The notes beneath the pieces were generated by a model. It had not been told where the DNA came from. It saw nothing but the letters and a program-made list of their open reading frames with translations, and searched no databases. A stretch of 64,000 nucleotides of DNA from Actinomadura sp. J1-007. Its GTDB lineage: Bacteria > Actinomycetota > Actinomycetes > Streptosporangiales > Streptosporangiaceae. The stretch lies in the NCBI RefSeq assembly GCF_009793335.1, contig NZ_WING01000001.1, positions 2,604,001 to 2,668,000 of the forward strand. The letters are read 5' to 3'. Of the stretch, positions 45,570-55,900 are shown in pieces. The position numbers and the translations under genes are program-made. Position 1 is the stretch's first letter, and each line of letters begins with the position of its first letter.

Positions 45570-46556
45570 TCAGGTCCGTCGGGGTCGATCCAGGGTTCCG
45601 GCCCGTCGGTTTCCGTTCGGAACGAGGCGCCACCAGGTGAGGCAGCGCCACACCCATTCCGCCGGCCCGTACCGGAACCGCGCCAGCCACCAGCGGGCCA
45701 GCACGATCTGAACGGCCAGGATCGCCGCCACCCATCCGAACCTCCATTCGTCCGCGAACAAGCGATCCGCCGCCAGGATCAGAACGGTCGCCCCGAGGTA
45801 GTTGGTCAGTGCCGTACGCCCCAACGGCTCCAGCACCGCCGCGGCCAACCCGGCCGCCCGCCCGGACGCACCGATCAGAGCCGCCAACCCCACCGAGTAG
45901 GCGGCGCCCGTAGCGACCCCTGCGGCTGCCGCGACCGTCGCCGAACCGTTCGCGACCTGCATGGCATTCAGCGCGACCGCCACGAACCCGACCGCGACCC
46001 ACGCGCCGAACCCGTTCCTCAGCCGGTACTCGGCAGCCGCCGAGCCCACGAGGAACAGCCCCGGAATCAGCAGACTGCCCCCGCCCGCGACCAGCGCAGC
46101 GGCCGTGGCGACCGCACCGCACCCCGCCACCACGTTCCGCGGCAGGAACGAGGCGGGCACCAGAACGGCGATCCCCACCACCGCGTACGACAACAGCACC
46201 TCGTCCGGTTGCAGGGCGCGATGCAGAACACCGATCGGAATCAGGAACCCGAGCCGCGCCAACGCGACGACCCGCGACGCCTCCCGCCCCTTCAGAAAGA
46301 GCGTGAAGCTGAATCCGAACAGGAACGCGAAGACGGGAAAGAACCGCCCATGGAACCCGAGCTCGTAAACCCAATGCCCGAGCCCGTTCCCGTCCACCGG
46401 CGTCCCCGTCAGGCCACCCACGTTCACGAACGCGATGCCGCACAGTGCGAGGCCGCGCAGGGCATCGACCCACAGCAGCCGTTCAGGCTCGCCTGCCGCG
46501 CCGCTGGGGCTCGGCCCCGCGCCCGCCCTCCGGATGGCGCCAGACGCTGCCTCCAT
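45570..46556 (-). CDS. DUF418 membrane protein
   Basis: About 328 aa with eight or so hydrophobic segments. N-terminal VDALRGLALCGIAFVNV and HGRFFPVFAFLFGFSF are shared with DUF418 and related acyltransferase-like membrane families; the C-terminal region LGRTALTNYLGATVLI and WWLARFRYGPAEWVWRCLTW is the DUF418 signature. The ATG at 46556 is preferred though no clear ribosome site precedes it; the frame opens at 46598. Function not established. Confidence 0.8.
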   Translation of the reverse strand: MEAASGAIRRAGAGPSPSGAAGEPERLLWVDALRGLALCGIAFVNVGGLTGTPVDGNGLGHWVYELGFHGRFFPVFAFLFGFSFTLFLKGREASRVVALARLGFLIPIGVLHRALQPDEVLLSYAVVGIAVLVPASFLPRNVVAGCGAVATAAALVAGGGSLLIPGLFLVGSAAAEYRLRNGFGAWVAVGFVAVALNAMQVANGSATVAAAAGVATGAAYSVGLAALIGASGRAAGLAAAVLEPLGRTALTNYLGATVLILAADRLFADEWRFGWVAAILAVQIVLARWWLARFRYGPAEWVWRCLTWWRLVPNGNRRAGTLDRPRRT

Positions 46557-46752
46557 AAGGACGACCGTGCAGCCATCCGCCCAGCGCGTCAAAACCAAGC
46601 CCTACGTACCTCGCTGGCCCTGGCTACGCCGTACCGAACGAGCCACGCCCTCCCTTCACGGTTGTGGCCTTTGGCCTTGCCCTCGACCGGCGCGCACGTC
46701 CGCCCGGCCAAGCGCACCCACGACGGCCCCGGTGTTCAGCCGTACGCCTACC

Positions 46753-47940
46753 TCATACGCCGGCTCCCTCCTCCGTCTCCGATTCCTTCACCCTCCGCCC
46801 TCCCCCCGTTGCCATGGCGAGTGGCACCAGCATGAACGCGACAGCGCCGACCAGCATGGCCGCCGTTCCGGTGCCGCCCGCCACACCCGCCGCGCCGCCC
46901 ACCAGCACGGGAACGGCCGGCTGGGCGATGCCCCACGACGAGCCGTGGAACGCGAACCATCGCGGCCGGTCCGCCTCAGGCGCCGCATCGGCGATCAACG
47001 CCTGCCAGCGCCCCAGCAGAAGGCTGTCGGCCGCCACCCACCCCAGGTAGCCGACCACCGTCACCACCACACCGCCCGCAAGCGCCAACAGGAACGCGAA
47101 CGCACCGAGCAACGCCGTCCCGGCCGCCAGCACCACCACGTGCGACGCTCGGCCCAGCGCTCCGCGCCCCAACTGCGCGGTCAACGGAGCCAGCAACGCA
47201 GCCGCCGTCAGCAGCACCCCGGGCAACCACCCGGGCGCCCCGCGTTCCAGCAGCAGGAACGGGACGAACATCATCACGGCCAGGTATCCGCACGCGAACG
47301 CCGTCCCGGCCAGCGTCAGCCGCAGCAGCAACGGCGTCGGCCGCCACCGTCCGCGCGCCCGTACCGTTCGCCCACCTCCCTTCTCCAGGAAGAACGCGGC
47401 CACCACAGCGGCCGCGACGCACGTCACGGCGTCCGCGGCCAGCAGCCACCGCACTCCCAACGGCAGCAGCACCGCCGCGATCAGCCCACCTATCGCTCCC
47501 GCCGCGACCAGCGACGTCCCCAGCAGCCGGTAAGCCTCCTCTCGCCGACCGCCCGCGCTGACCCGCGCGAGCATCTCCTGCGTCGCGGGCTCGTAGATCT
47601 CGAACGCCAGCCCGACCAGCGCCGTCGCCACCACGAGCTCCGCGGACGTCCGCGCGCACGCGAGCCCGACCAGCGCCGCTCCGGTCGCCGCCAACCCGAG
47701 CACGATCACCGAACGGGGCGCCAGCCGATCGAGCAGCACCCCGCCGCCCCACCGCGACACCAGCGCCGCCACCCCGAACACCGCCAGCACCACAGGCGCC
47801 GCCCCCGGCCCAGCGAGCACGGCCAGGAACGCCAGCGCGAAAGCCCCCACCTGGTTGAGCACCCGCACCCCGACCAGCGCTTTCGCCGCCTGCGGCACCT
47901 CCCCGTACACGCCCCCGAACCTACGCGCCCCCTCTGACAT
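46753..47940 (-). CDS. MFS transporter
   Basis: 395 aa, twelve predicted membrane helices. The motif-A-like region is VSRWGGGVLLDRLAPRSVIV. Other features, such as EIYEPATQEMLARVSAGGRREEAYRLLGTS, fit bacterial drug/sugar exporters of the major facilitator superfamily. Substrate unknown. It is followed on the other strand by a pentapeptide-repeat gene. Confidence 0.85.
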   Translation of the reverse strand: MSEGARRFGGVYGEVPQAAKALVGVRVLNQVGAFALAFLAVLAGPGAAPVVLAVFGVAALVSRWGGGVLLDRLAPRSVIVLGLAATGAALVGLACARTSAELVVATALVGLAFEIYEPATQEMLARVSAGGRREEAYRLLGTSLVAAGAIGGLIAAVLLPLGVRWLLAADAVTCVAAAVVAAFFLEKGGGRTVRARGRWRPTPLLLRLTLAGTAFACGYLAVMMFVPFLLLERGAPGWLPGVLLTAAALLAPLTAQLGRGALGRASHVVVLAAGTALLGAFAFLLALAGGVVVTVVGYLGWVAADSLLLGRWQALIADAAPEADRPRWFAFHGSSWGIAQPAVPVLVGGAAGVAGGTGTAAMLVGAVAFMLVPLAMATGGGRRVKESETEEGAGV

Positions 47941-48081
47941 TCCGTGCCGCCCCGATCACAGCAAGCCCACACACCCTGCCCAGCACCCGCCCGAAGCCGC
48001 AGCAACACCCCTCCCCGGACCGTTCTGAGGGCAACGGCAGAGTGGCGAACGCGCCTCCCGAGCGCCGATATGGTCGGGCGC

Positions 48082-48768
48082 ATGCCTCCGCGCGCACACG
48101 CCACCAGAGCCCGTCTCAAGGACCCGACGCCGCCCAAGCTCCCCGCATCACTCGCCTCGGCCGTCCCTGACGGCGAGCACGATCTCGTTGATGACGGCGT
48201 GTACCTGTCGCTCGCCTACGGCCCCGCCGACCTGGTGGGACGAACCGCGGAGGACACCGAGTTCGAACGCTGCTCGTTCACCGGAACACGCCTGTCGGCC
48301 ATCACGCTCCAGCGCGCAGCGCTCAACGACGTCGCGTTCAACGAATGCGACCTCGCCAACGCCCGTTTCAGCAACAGCCGCCTCTTCACAACGGCGTTCG
48401 ACGGATCCCGACTCACCGGCGCAGCGTTCACCGACTGCGGCATCCAGGACGTGCTTTTCGACTCGTGCCGGGCCGATCTCGCCGGTTTCCGCTTCAGCGT
48501 CTTCCGCCGAACGATTTTCCGGGACTGCAACCTCGAAGGCGCCACGTTCCAGAAGGCCGACCTCCGCAACGTCCGTTTCGAACGCTGCCGCCTGAGCGGA
48601 GCCCAGTTCAGCGGCGCCGACATGGCCGGCGCCCGTTTCACAGGCTGCGACCTGCGGGGAATCGGCGGCGTCCAGAGCCTCCGCGGCGTCATCGTGGCCG
48701 CAGGCGACGCCCCCGGCCTACTCTCCAGCCTCACCGCCGAAATGGGCATCACCATCGAGGACGCCTAA
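48082..48768 (+). CDS. Pentapeptide repeat protein
   Basis: About 228 aa. The centre (about 55-190) has successive A(D/N)LxF-like pentads: FERCSFTGTRLSAITLQRAAL, DLANARFSNSRL, GAAFTDCGIQDVLF, NLEGATFQKADLRNVRFERC, ADMAGARFTGCDL. They should form a right-handed quadrilateral beta-helix. Related proteins include DNA-mimic gyrase protectors, but many have unknown roles. ATG at 48070 or 48082. Confidence 0.85.
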   Translation: MPPRAHATRARLKDPTPPKLPASLASAVPDGEHDLVDDGVYLSLAYGPADLVGRTAEDTEFERCSFTGTRLSAITLQRAALNDVAFNECDLANARFSNSRLFTTAFDGSRLTGAAFTDCGIQDVLFDSCRADLAGFRFSVFRRTIFRDCNLEGATFQKADLRNVRFERCRLSGAQFSGADMAGARFTGCDLRGIGGVQSLRGVIVAAGDAPGLLSSLTAEMGITIEDA

Positions 48769-48841
48769 CCAGCGCCCCCAGGAAGCCACAGCCCGAACGG
48801 CAACCGTATCCAGATAGACCCGGCGATCAGCGGGCCGCCGC

Positions 48842-49927
48842 TCAACGGAACGTTCGGACCGGGACCAGCAAGTCCAGATCGGCTCGGGTCACGCGCGCCC
48901 GCTCCGCGAGGCCGTCCCTGTCGATGCCCGCGCCGGCCACGATCTCGACCGCCCGCGTGAGCATCGTCGGCTGCTCCAGCGCCTTCGCGGCCCCCGGCTC
49001 CTGCCGCCGCCATCCCCGCGTGCTCATGGAGCTCATCGCGTTGCGGTACGTGGACTCCTTCATGATCCGAAGCGTTCGCGCGCGGTAGAGCAACGCCGCG
49101 ATGCTCACGCCCCACGTCGCCTTCAGCTCCGCGAGCCGTTCCCAATCGACCTCACCCGGCAGCGCGTCCGCGATATCGGCCTCGGGCATCAGGAACTCGG
49201 CGGCGAACCGATGTGCCTGGTCTTCGGTGACCTTGCTCCCCGGTTCCGCGTCGGCGTGCATCACCAGGTGCCCTAGCTCGTGGGCCCCATCGAACCGATT
49301 CCGCCAATAGTCGCCCTTGGCCGGGTTGAACAACACCATCGGCCGCGGATGCGCCCCGACGCTGAAAGCGTCCACGCGTTCCGTCGAGGGCGGAAGCACC
49401 AGCACGATGACCCCGTGCTTCTCCAGGAGACGCACCACATGAGCGACCGGCCCCGGCTCCCCGACGAGCGCCTTACGCGCGAGCCGCGCCGCCTCCACCG
49501 GCCCCGGCCCGGCGATCTCGTCCGGCGGCACCGAGTACTCCGGCAGGTCCGCGGCCGGAAAATCGACCAACGCCTCCAGTGCCGCCACGATGTCCGTAGC
49601 GATCCGCCCGTACGCGAGCGCCTGGTCCCGTTCGATCTGCGTCGTCGACCTCAACGACCGGAAATGCGCGCTGTCCAGCGCAACGGGACTGCGCCCTCCC
49701 TGAAAGAACTCCACCGGAACGCCCAGCGCGATCGCCAGCAACGACAGCGTCTGCTCCGACGGCCGGTGCACTCCGGCCTCGTACTGCCCGACCTTGCCCG
49801 GCGTCGTTCCCACGGCCTGCGCGAGCTGGTTCTTGCGCAGGCCTCGGAGCCGCCGCGCCAACGTCAGCCGTTCGCAGTCGAACAGCAGCCGTGCCTCGGC
49901 GACCCTCTGGGAGATCCGGTCGTTCAC
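48842..49927 (-). CDS. XRE regulator with ImmA/IrrE metallopeptidase domain
   Basis: 361 aa. XRE HTH (about 20-80; LRGLRKNQLAQAVGTTPGKVGQYEAG) and ImmA/IrrE-type zinc peptidase domain with AHELGHLVMH (about 215-224), plus FAAEFLMP. In the phage/ICE and IrrE systems such proteins cleave a repressor or regulate stress genes. The start codon (GTG) is directly after the stop of the upstream gene, so the two are translationally coupled. The target of the peptidase is not visible; the upstream partner is a candidate. Confidence 0.88.
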   Translation of the reverse strand: MNDRISQRVAEARLLFDCERLTLARRLRGLRKNQLAQAVGTTPGKVGQYEAGVHRPSEQTLSLLAIALGVPVEFFQGGRSPVALDSAHFRSLRSTTQIERDQALAYGRIATDIVAALEALVDFPAADLPEYSVPPDEIAGPGPVEAARLARKALVGEPGPVAHVVRLLEKHGVIVLVLPPSTERVDAFSVGAHPRPMVLFNPAKGDYWRNRFDGAHELGHLVMHADAEPGSKVTEDQAHRFAAEFLMPEADIADALPGEVDWERLAELKATWGVSIAALLYRARTLRIMKESTYRNAMSSMSTRGWRRQEPGAAKALEQPTMLTRAVEIVAGAGIDRDGLAERARVTRADLDLLVPVRTFR

Positions 49928-50623
49928 CTAGGCCGTTTCAATGCTCGTTTCTCGCTGCCCGCGGAGCCGCATCGGCACGTCGGCCTCATCGTCGGTCCAC
50001 AACGGCAATGTGCGCTCGACGAGCTTACGGCGTGGATCACGTCCCAGCGTCTCGTCGTTCAACGGCCGCACCCAGTGCCAGGGCGATCCCCCATCGGCGT
50101 TCAGCCTGGGTCTCCCCAGGAAGAGCTCCATCTCCAGCGGTTCCTCACTCGCGCTGTGCGCGAGAACGAGGGTCACCAACCCGGGCGTGTCGCCCACGTC
50201 GATCCCGAGGTCCAGACTCAACTGCGGATCGTCCGCGAACCCCTGCCGCGCCACGAACTGCTTCGTGGGACTGTCGCGATCCCACCGGATCTCCCGTACG
50301 GCGCCGAACTCGTGCCGCTTCAACAGCACCCGGAACGGCCCGTACCGCCACCCCGGCGACCCGTTGAGGTCGTCCCGCGAAACGACCGCCCCCTTCTCCC
50401 CGACCCGGAACACGCGGTCGAGCTGCGTCTCCAGCACGTCGAACGCCGTCACCCCGAACGACCGCTCCTTGAACCCGGCCGACCGACTCAGCGCCCCGAA
50501 CACCGCGAGCGTGGCCTCCCGATGAGCCTCAGCCAGCCCATGCAAGACCCCCGCCGCCCGCAACTCACCCCAAGCTTCCCGCTCCTCACCCACCCCCCAA
50601 ACCCTAACCACCCCCACCGACAT
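49928..50623 (-). CDS. Hypothetical partner of the XRE-ImmA protein
   Basis: About 231 aa, soluble. FKERSFGVTAFDVLETQLDRVFRV and YGPFRVLLKRHEFGAVREIRWDRD are the most regular segments; the C-terminal part has alternating beta strands. No recognised domain. The stop codon (TAG, 49928-49930) abuts the XRE-ImmA start with no gap. Toxin-like or repressor-like function is a guess from that arrangement. Confidence 0.6.
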   Translation of the reverse strand: MSVGVVRVWGVGEEREAWGELRAAGVLHGLAEAHREATLAVFGALSRSAGFKERSFGVTAFDVLETQLDRVFRVGEKGAVVSRDDLNGSPGWRYGPFRVLLKRHEFGAVREIRWDRDSPTKQFVARQGFADDPQLSLDLGIDVGDTPGLVTLVLAHSASEEPLEMELFLGRPRLNADGGSPWHWVRPLNDETLGRDPRRKLVERTLPLWTDDEADVPMRLRGQRETSIETA

Positions 50624-50763
50624 TCCGACCCGAAGCCAGCCAGGACCGCGTCCACCCTCGATACCTATTGTGAAGCGGCTCCGCGACTGCCAACACCGTC
50701 AGGTGACCATTCCACGTGCCCGGGACCTCAACATCCCAAACCAAGGCTGTAGTCCGAGGGCTA

Positions 50764-52416
50764 CTACGGGTGATGAGGCCCGGTCCCACCTTGCCGACGG
50801 TAAAGGCCACGGTGGTAGCGCAAGTATTGGCGCCCTACGCGATGCTTTGGAGACAACGATAGAGTGGCGATGGGAATGCCTTCATTCTCATTGATGACAC
50901 TCAGGTCGTCATCGATCGTGATGACCCCCAACTCCAATTCCGCCCGATGCGTCAGACAAACACAGAGAATATTTTCCGGGATGTCCGGACCCTTGTGTGG
51001 TCTGGCCAGGCTTTGCAAATGAAAAGTAGGAGAGAAGCGAAAACCGGCAGGCGTCTGGATGCTGTATCCACAGATCTGACATTCGTAGTCATGCGCCTGC
51101 TTCACCTTCTCAGCGAGACGGCGATTCATGTAGATACCAGCAGACACCGGCTCCCAGTGTGACAGGTTGATTCCGGCGCGACGATCCATGGAACTGGACG
51201 GAACCACGGGTTGTTCACCTTGAGGAAGCTTTTCAAGCCGGAACTGGATGATCCGGAACCCATCCTGGCCTTCGGTAGTCCAGTACTCTTCAACCGAGTA
51301 CAGGCCGTCATAGCGGAAACCCTCAGCAGGCGAATAATCGCGGTCACCACCTGCACCCCGGATTACTCGAACGGGGTAGCGTGTTGTAATATTGGCCATC
51401 AAGGCTGCATTGCCCGGGTCACTTGGGTCTTGCGGTCTAACCTGACGTCCTCGGTCATCCTGTCCCCCGTGACCCGTATAGATAATCACATCTCCGAGGT
51501 CATGGTCATCGCTATAGCCGCCGGAGACCACGATGGATTCCGCCCCGCCCGCGGCATGCCGGCCACAGATACCCGCTTGAAGTGGTCTATGCACCCGTTG
51601 ATAGGACAACTCTTTCCTAGAAGCAAAAATATCCCCTTCTTCCACACCCGGAATCTCGCCGTATCCCGGAGGTGGTCCAGCTTTTACGGCGGCACGATTC
51701 TTGAGGAGGGGTAGAGCTCCAGCGTCGTTGTGATCGCGACACCAGGGCTGCGGCAGGTTCTTCCGACTCATGGACTGCCTGATGTCCGAGAAAATCTCAT
51801 CAAGCGTCAGGTGGCGCCCTGCATCTTCGATTCCTTGTTGAATCAGTTCCACCAACTCCGCCGTGAAAGCCGTAAACTGAGCACCTTCGGGAGCCAGGGA
51901 CGCTTTGTTCGGCGGAGCTGAGGCCATAATGTAGGCCCCATCCGTCTCCGCGGCTGCTGCAACATTGGATGTCCCCATCGCGCCAACAGCCCGGCCGCTA
52001 AAGCAGCAATCCAGAATGAGAATTCGATACTGTGCACGGCTTCCCATGAGGACGGACCGCAGCAAATTATAGGGGACGGCAGTGTAGATGCTGCGCGAGG
52101 GATCATCGTCAGTCTCAGGCAACCCGAGAAGAAGGTCGCTGCTTCGACTGATGACTCCATGCCCCGCATAGTAGACGAGCAGCACGCTCTGCGCTTCCTC
52201 GGCGGACTCGTGTAGCGGGTCCAGCATCTTCGACTGACTTATTGGATTCTCGACGATTTGAACGTGCTGGGGCGCTAGGCCCCATACGTCTTCCTGACAC
52301 AGTCCCTGTTGAAGCGCGACCAAATTGTTGGTGACCGCTTCGAGATTTGGAAGATGTTGGTATCTCGACGTGCCAATGAGGACCGCGCGAGACTTCTGCG
52401 GATCGGGCGAACTCAC
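50764..52416 (-). CDS. Caspase-like protease - SRA (YDG) - HNH fusion protein
   Basis: 550 aa. Residues about 8-235 are a caspase-like (C14) domain with catalytic His86 in VYYAGHGV and Cys138 in LDCCFSG. Residues about 254-400 form an SRA/YDG modified-base-reading domain: RVHRPLQAGICGRHAAGG, ESIVVSGGYSDDHD, GDVIIYTGHGGQDDRGRQ, YPVRVIRG, RYDGLYSV. Residues about 436-505 are an HNH nuclease-like domain with CQIC, His466, and ILCVCLTHRAELELG. The GTG start overlaps the EACC1 stop (GTGA). SRA-HNH fits restriction of modified DNA; the caspase part suggests a suicide response. The combined role is inferred. GC is lower than in neighbouring genes. Confidence 0.93.
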   Translation of the reverse strand: MSSPDPQKSRAVLIGTSRYQHLPNLEAVTNNLVALQQGLCQEDVWGLAPQHVQIVENPISQSKMLDPLHESAEEAQSVLLVYYAGHGVISRSSDLLLGLPETDDDPSRSIYTAVPYNLLRSVLMGSRAQYRILILDCCFSGRAVGAMGTSNVAAAAETDGAYIMASAPPNKASLAPEGAQFTAFTAELVELIQQGIEDAGRHLTLDEIFSDIRQSMSRKNLPQPWCRDHNDAGALPLLKNRAAVKAGPPPGYGEIPGVEEGDIFASRKELSYQRVHRPLQAGICGRHAAGGAESIVVSGGYSDDHDLGDVIIYTGHGGQDDRGRQVRPQDPSDPGNAALMANITTRYPVRVIRGAGGDRDYSPAEGFRYDGLYSVEEYWTTEGQDGFRIIQFRLEKLPQGEQPVVPSSSMDRRAGINLSHWEPVSAGIYMNRRLAEKVKQAHDYECQICGYSIQTPAGFRFSPTFHLQSLARPHKGPDIPENILCVCLTHRAELELGVITIDDDLSVINENEGIPIATLSLSPKHRVGRQYLRYHRGLYRRQGGTGPHHP

Positions 52417-52784
52417 GACTCTTCCGCCCTCAACGCCTTGGCCGCAGCCTCGATGGCCTCGGGAGACGCGTTCTCAATGGTCACCTTGATGCCATCTCGC
52501 TCAAAGACGGCGATGGTCGCTTCGTTACGCCGGCGACCACGAGTTCCACGCCACGCCGCGAATGCCAAGAGGAGGTTCATCAGAGTGGCGCTGTCCTCGA
52601 ACATCACTTGAACGGCTTCGAGAGCGCCGCCCATCTCACCCGGCTTCACCTCAGCTGTTCGTAGCGACAGGCGAGAGTATCGCCGGACGTCGGGCTCGTT
52701 CAACAACCAGTCGTGCAGGGAGCGCAGCTCTTCCTCAGCGCCCGAGCCGCTCATGTAGATGAGAACCGACACAGCTTCCTCCAT
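52413..52784 (-). CDS. EACC1-family effector-associated protein
   Basis: 123 aa from the ATG at 52784 (GGGGA upstream). Pattern EELRSLHDWLLNEPDVRR, then VKPGEMGG, then a long helix (LLLAFAAWRGTRGRRR), then ATIAVFERDGIKVTIENA matches effector-associated constant component 1, a small conserved partner of caspase and other effectors in actinobacterial conflict systems. It is probably an adaptor or regulator of the caspase fusion, with which it overlaps by four bases. The frame is open to 52883 without homologous sequence. Confidence 0.86.
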   Translation of the reverse strand: MEEAVSVLIYMSGSGAEEELRSLHDWLLNEPDVRRYSRLSLRTAEVKPGEMGGALEAVQVMFEDSATLMNLLLAFAAWRGTRGRRRNEATIAVFERDGIKVTIENASPEAIEAAAKALRAEES

Positions 52785-52911
52785 TCCCCAAACCACGCGC
52801 GCACCGAGAGCCACCGCGGCCTTCGGGCTGACGATAGCAAGGGAGCCCGACAAGCAGCAGCACAAAACAGACACTTCGAGCATCTCGGCGCCTGGGGCGT
52901 AGGGGCCCCGG

Positions 52912-55900
52912 TCAGCCTGAGGTCACCTTGGCGTAGTGGAACACGTCCGCAGGGAGGGGGTGAGCCAAGTCCCACTCGATGCGCATGGGCCGCTCACCCT
53001 CGTGCCGCACGTACGTCATAGGGCCTGCGTAGAGGTAAGGCGGGGCTCCGGCCTTGGTCTCCCTGATGAACAGGTGCACCGTAGAGCCTCGCTCGACGTG
53101 GTGAATATAGCGCTGGCCATCACGTGAGTTCTCGACCGTGTCGCTCTGGGACTCCCACTGGAAGCGGGTTGGACTGATGGCCCGATCGTTGTACATGGTC
53201 GAAGGCTTGAAGCCTTTCCCTGACTTGTTGATAGTCACCATAAACAGGTCGGCTTTCTCTTGCTCCACCCAACGGATGCCTTGCACCCAGGAGCGGGGCT
53301 TGTCCACGCCGAACGCTGCCAGCAGCTCGTCCTTGCTATAGCGCGCGTGCAGGTGTAGCGGTAGGTGAGCCACCTCGGGAACGACGGGAGTCACGCGGTG
53401 GATGCGGTCGAAGAGCACATCCGTTATAGCCATCAGCTCGTCTCGCCGGCCCGAGTTGCGCCATAGCCGTGCAAGATTTTCCTCGACCACGCTGATAGAA
53501 CGGCTACTGTCCAGTGATGCATGCAGCATGGCCAGCAGGCGTCGGCGTCGAGCATCAGCAGACTTCCACCTCGGCGGCTCAGGTTCTGCAAGAGCTTCAC
53601 GGAGGAAATGCAGGCGTTCAGGATCGTCAATGTGGAGCATACGACCAATCGCTCGACCGACTGCGAGATCATCCCCTTCGTCGGCGATAGAACGCGTGTC
53701 ATAACCAGCTTCGCGACGTAGGCGTGCCCAGCCACCGCGGCTGCCGCTATAGAGGTCCTCTAGCTCTCGGCCGCTCTGGTCGAGGTACTCACCCAGACCC
53801 ACATCACCAATCTCCTTGAGTTCGGCCACCGCTTCCTTGACTTTGAAGCCCAGCGACCGCTTGATGTTCTCCAGAACAATCTTGCTAACCTCTCGGTCGA
53901 GATCAATGGAACAGCCTGCCGGCAGAGTTGGGAATCCGGCCTCGGCCTCGTCAGCCAGGCGCCCACGAGGAATGCCCGTAAGCGCGGTGTAGCGCTTGTC
54001 AAACCGGAAGTGCTTGTTCTGATGGCCAACAAAGTCGAGCACTGTGAGTACTGCTTTGTCTTGCGTCAGCCTCAGTCCGCGCCCCAACTGCTGCAAGAAG
54101 ACTGCCGCACTCTCGGTAGGGCGCAAAAAGAGGATAGTGTTGATATCTGGTACGTCTACGCCCTCGTTAAAGAGGTCAACGGTGAAGACCGCCTTGATTG
54201 AGCCGTCCTTGAGATCTTGCAAAGCAGCCTTACGGTCTTGACTGCTAAGCTGTGAGGTCACAGCCCGCGCCGCGATACCTCGGCGGTTAAATTCGTCGGC
54301 CATGAAGTTCGCATGATTGATGCTCACACAGAAGCCTACGGATTTCATCAAGGACACGTTTGTGAGCTTGTCTTCTAGCGCCTGGCAGATCATGTCTACG
54401 CGCGTATGCAAGCCGGTGTAGAGGTTGGTCAACTCTTCAACGTCGTAACCGCCTCCCCTCTTCCAGGTTATGCCGCTCAGATCGCTGTCGTCGTGAATTC
54501 CAAAGTAGTGGAATGGCACCAAGAGGGCACGTTCAAGGGCCTCCCAGAGTCGCAGTTCGACGTCAGGTTTTTGGCCATCGAACCAGTGCAGGATCGACTC
54601 ACCATCCGTCCGTTCCGGGGTGGCGGTGAGTCCGAGAAGAACACGAGGTTCTGCGTGTCCGAGAAATCTGCCGTAGGAGGCCGCCGCCGCATGATGGAAC
54701 TCGTCCACGATGACCATGTCAAAGTGCTCTGGTTCGAGACTTGGGAGCTGCGCAAGAGATTGGATAGAGGCGAAGACGTGACGCCATTCTTGTGGCCGTC
54801 TGCCGTCTACTAGGAGCTCGCCAAATGCGCCGTTACGCAAGACAGTACGGAAGCTAGCCAGGCTTTGCTCGAGGATTTCTTTGCGGTGCGCAACGAAGAG
54901 TAGAGATTCAACTCTCTTCTTCGCTCGCAAACGTTCGTAATCTAGAGCTGCAACGATTGTTTTCCCAGTGCCAGTAGCCATGACAACAAGGTTGCGCCAG
55001 TGATTGTGCACCTCACGAACAGCTTGAAGTTCGTCCAAAATTTCTTGCTGGTAAGGGTACGGCGTGACATCAATGTTTGCGATTTGTAGAGGCAGGTCAA
55101 CAGCGTCCTTGTTCTCAGAGGCGAGTGCCTTCTCTAGGCGTTCCCGATCCCGCTCTGGAACATAACGCTCGAACGACGGATCGTTCCAGTACTCCTCGAA
55201 CGTCGCAGCAAAAGTATCGGTGAGATGTGGCTGCTCGGCTTGTGCCAGACGGACGTTCCACTCGAGCCCGTCGAGCATGGCAGCGCGCGACAGGTTCGAT
55301 GAACCAACGTAAGCGGTATCGAGTCCAGAGGAACGACGGAAGAGCCATGCCTTGGCATGCAAGCGAGTGCGTCGAGTGTCGTAAGACACAGCAACCTCGG
55401 CACCCAGGTCGACGAGCCGCTCGACAGCACGAAGCTCGGTCGCGCCCATGTAAGTCGTGGTAATCACGCGGAGTTGGCCGCCGCGCCCGATGAACTCGCG
55501 AAGCGGGTTCTCGATCAGTCGCAAGCCATGCCACTTGACGAAGGCGCACAGGAGGTCCACGCGGTCGGCGGAGGCTAGTTCCTTAGCTACCTCACGTCCG
55601 ATCTGAGGCTGCTCTCGTCCGTTGACCAAAAGCGCGCTAGATGACAGCGGAATCTCCGGGCGCTGGGGGAAGAACACCTGGCCGTCAGGTTGCCGGCCTG
55701 AAGCGATGGCTAGCAGGACATCGTGATCCTGGGCGAGGAGGTCATCCGGAAGCGCGGAACCAGGCACAGCGGCGATGATGGCCTCACTGATCGTGTTGGC
55801 TGCCTCGACCTGGCGTTGCACGATTTCGTCCTTGTCGCCGTCTTCCCCCGCAACCCTCAACGCGCGACGGACGAGTCGTGCGACGTGTCGAACGAGCATC

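Noticed and set aside
49280..50752. 490-residue plus-strand open frame
   Set aside because: Antisense to the XRE-ImmA gene and its partner, with Arg/Pro-rich sequence.
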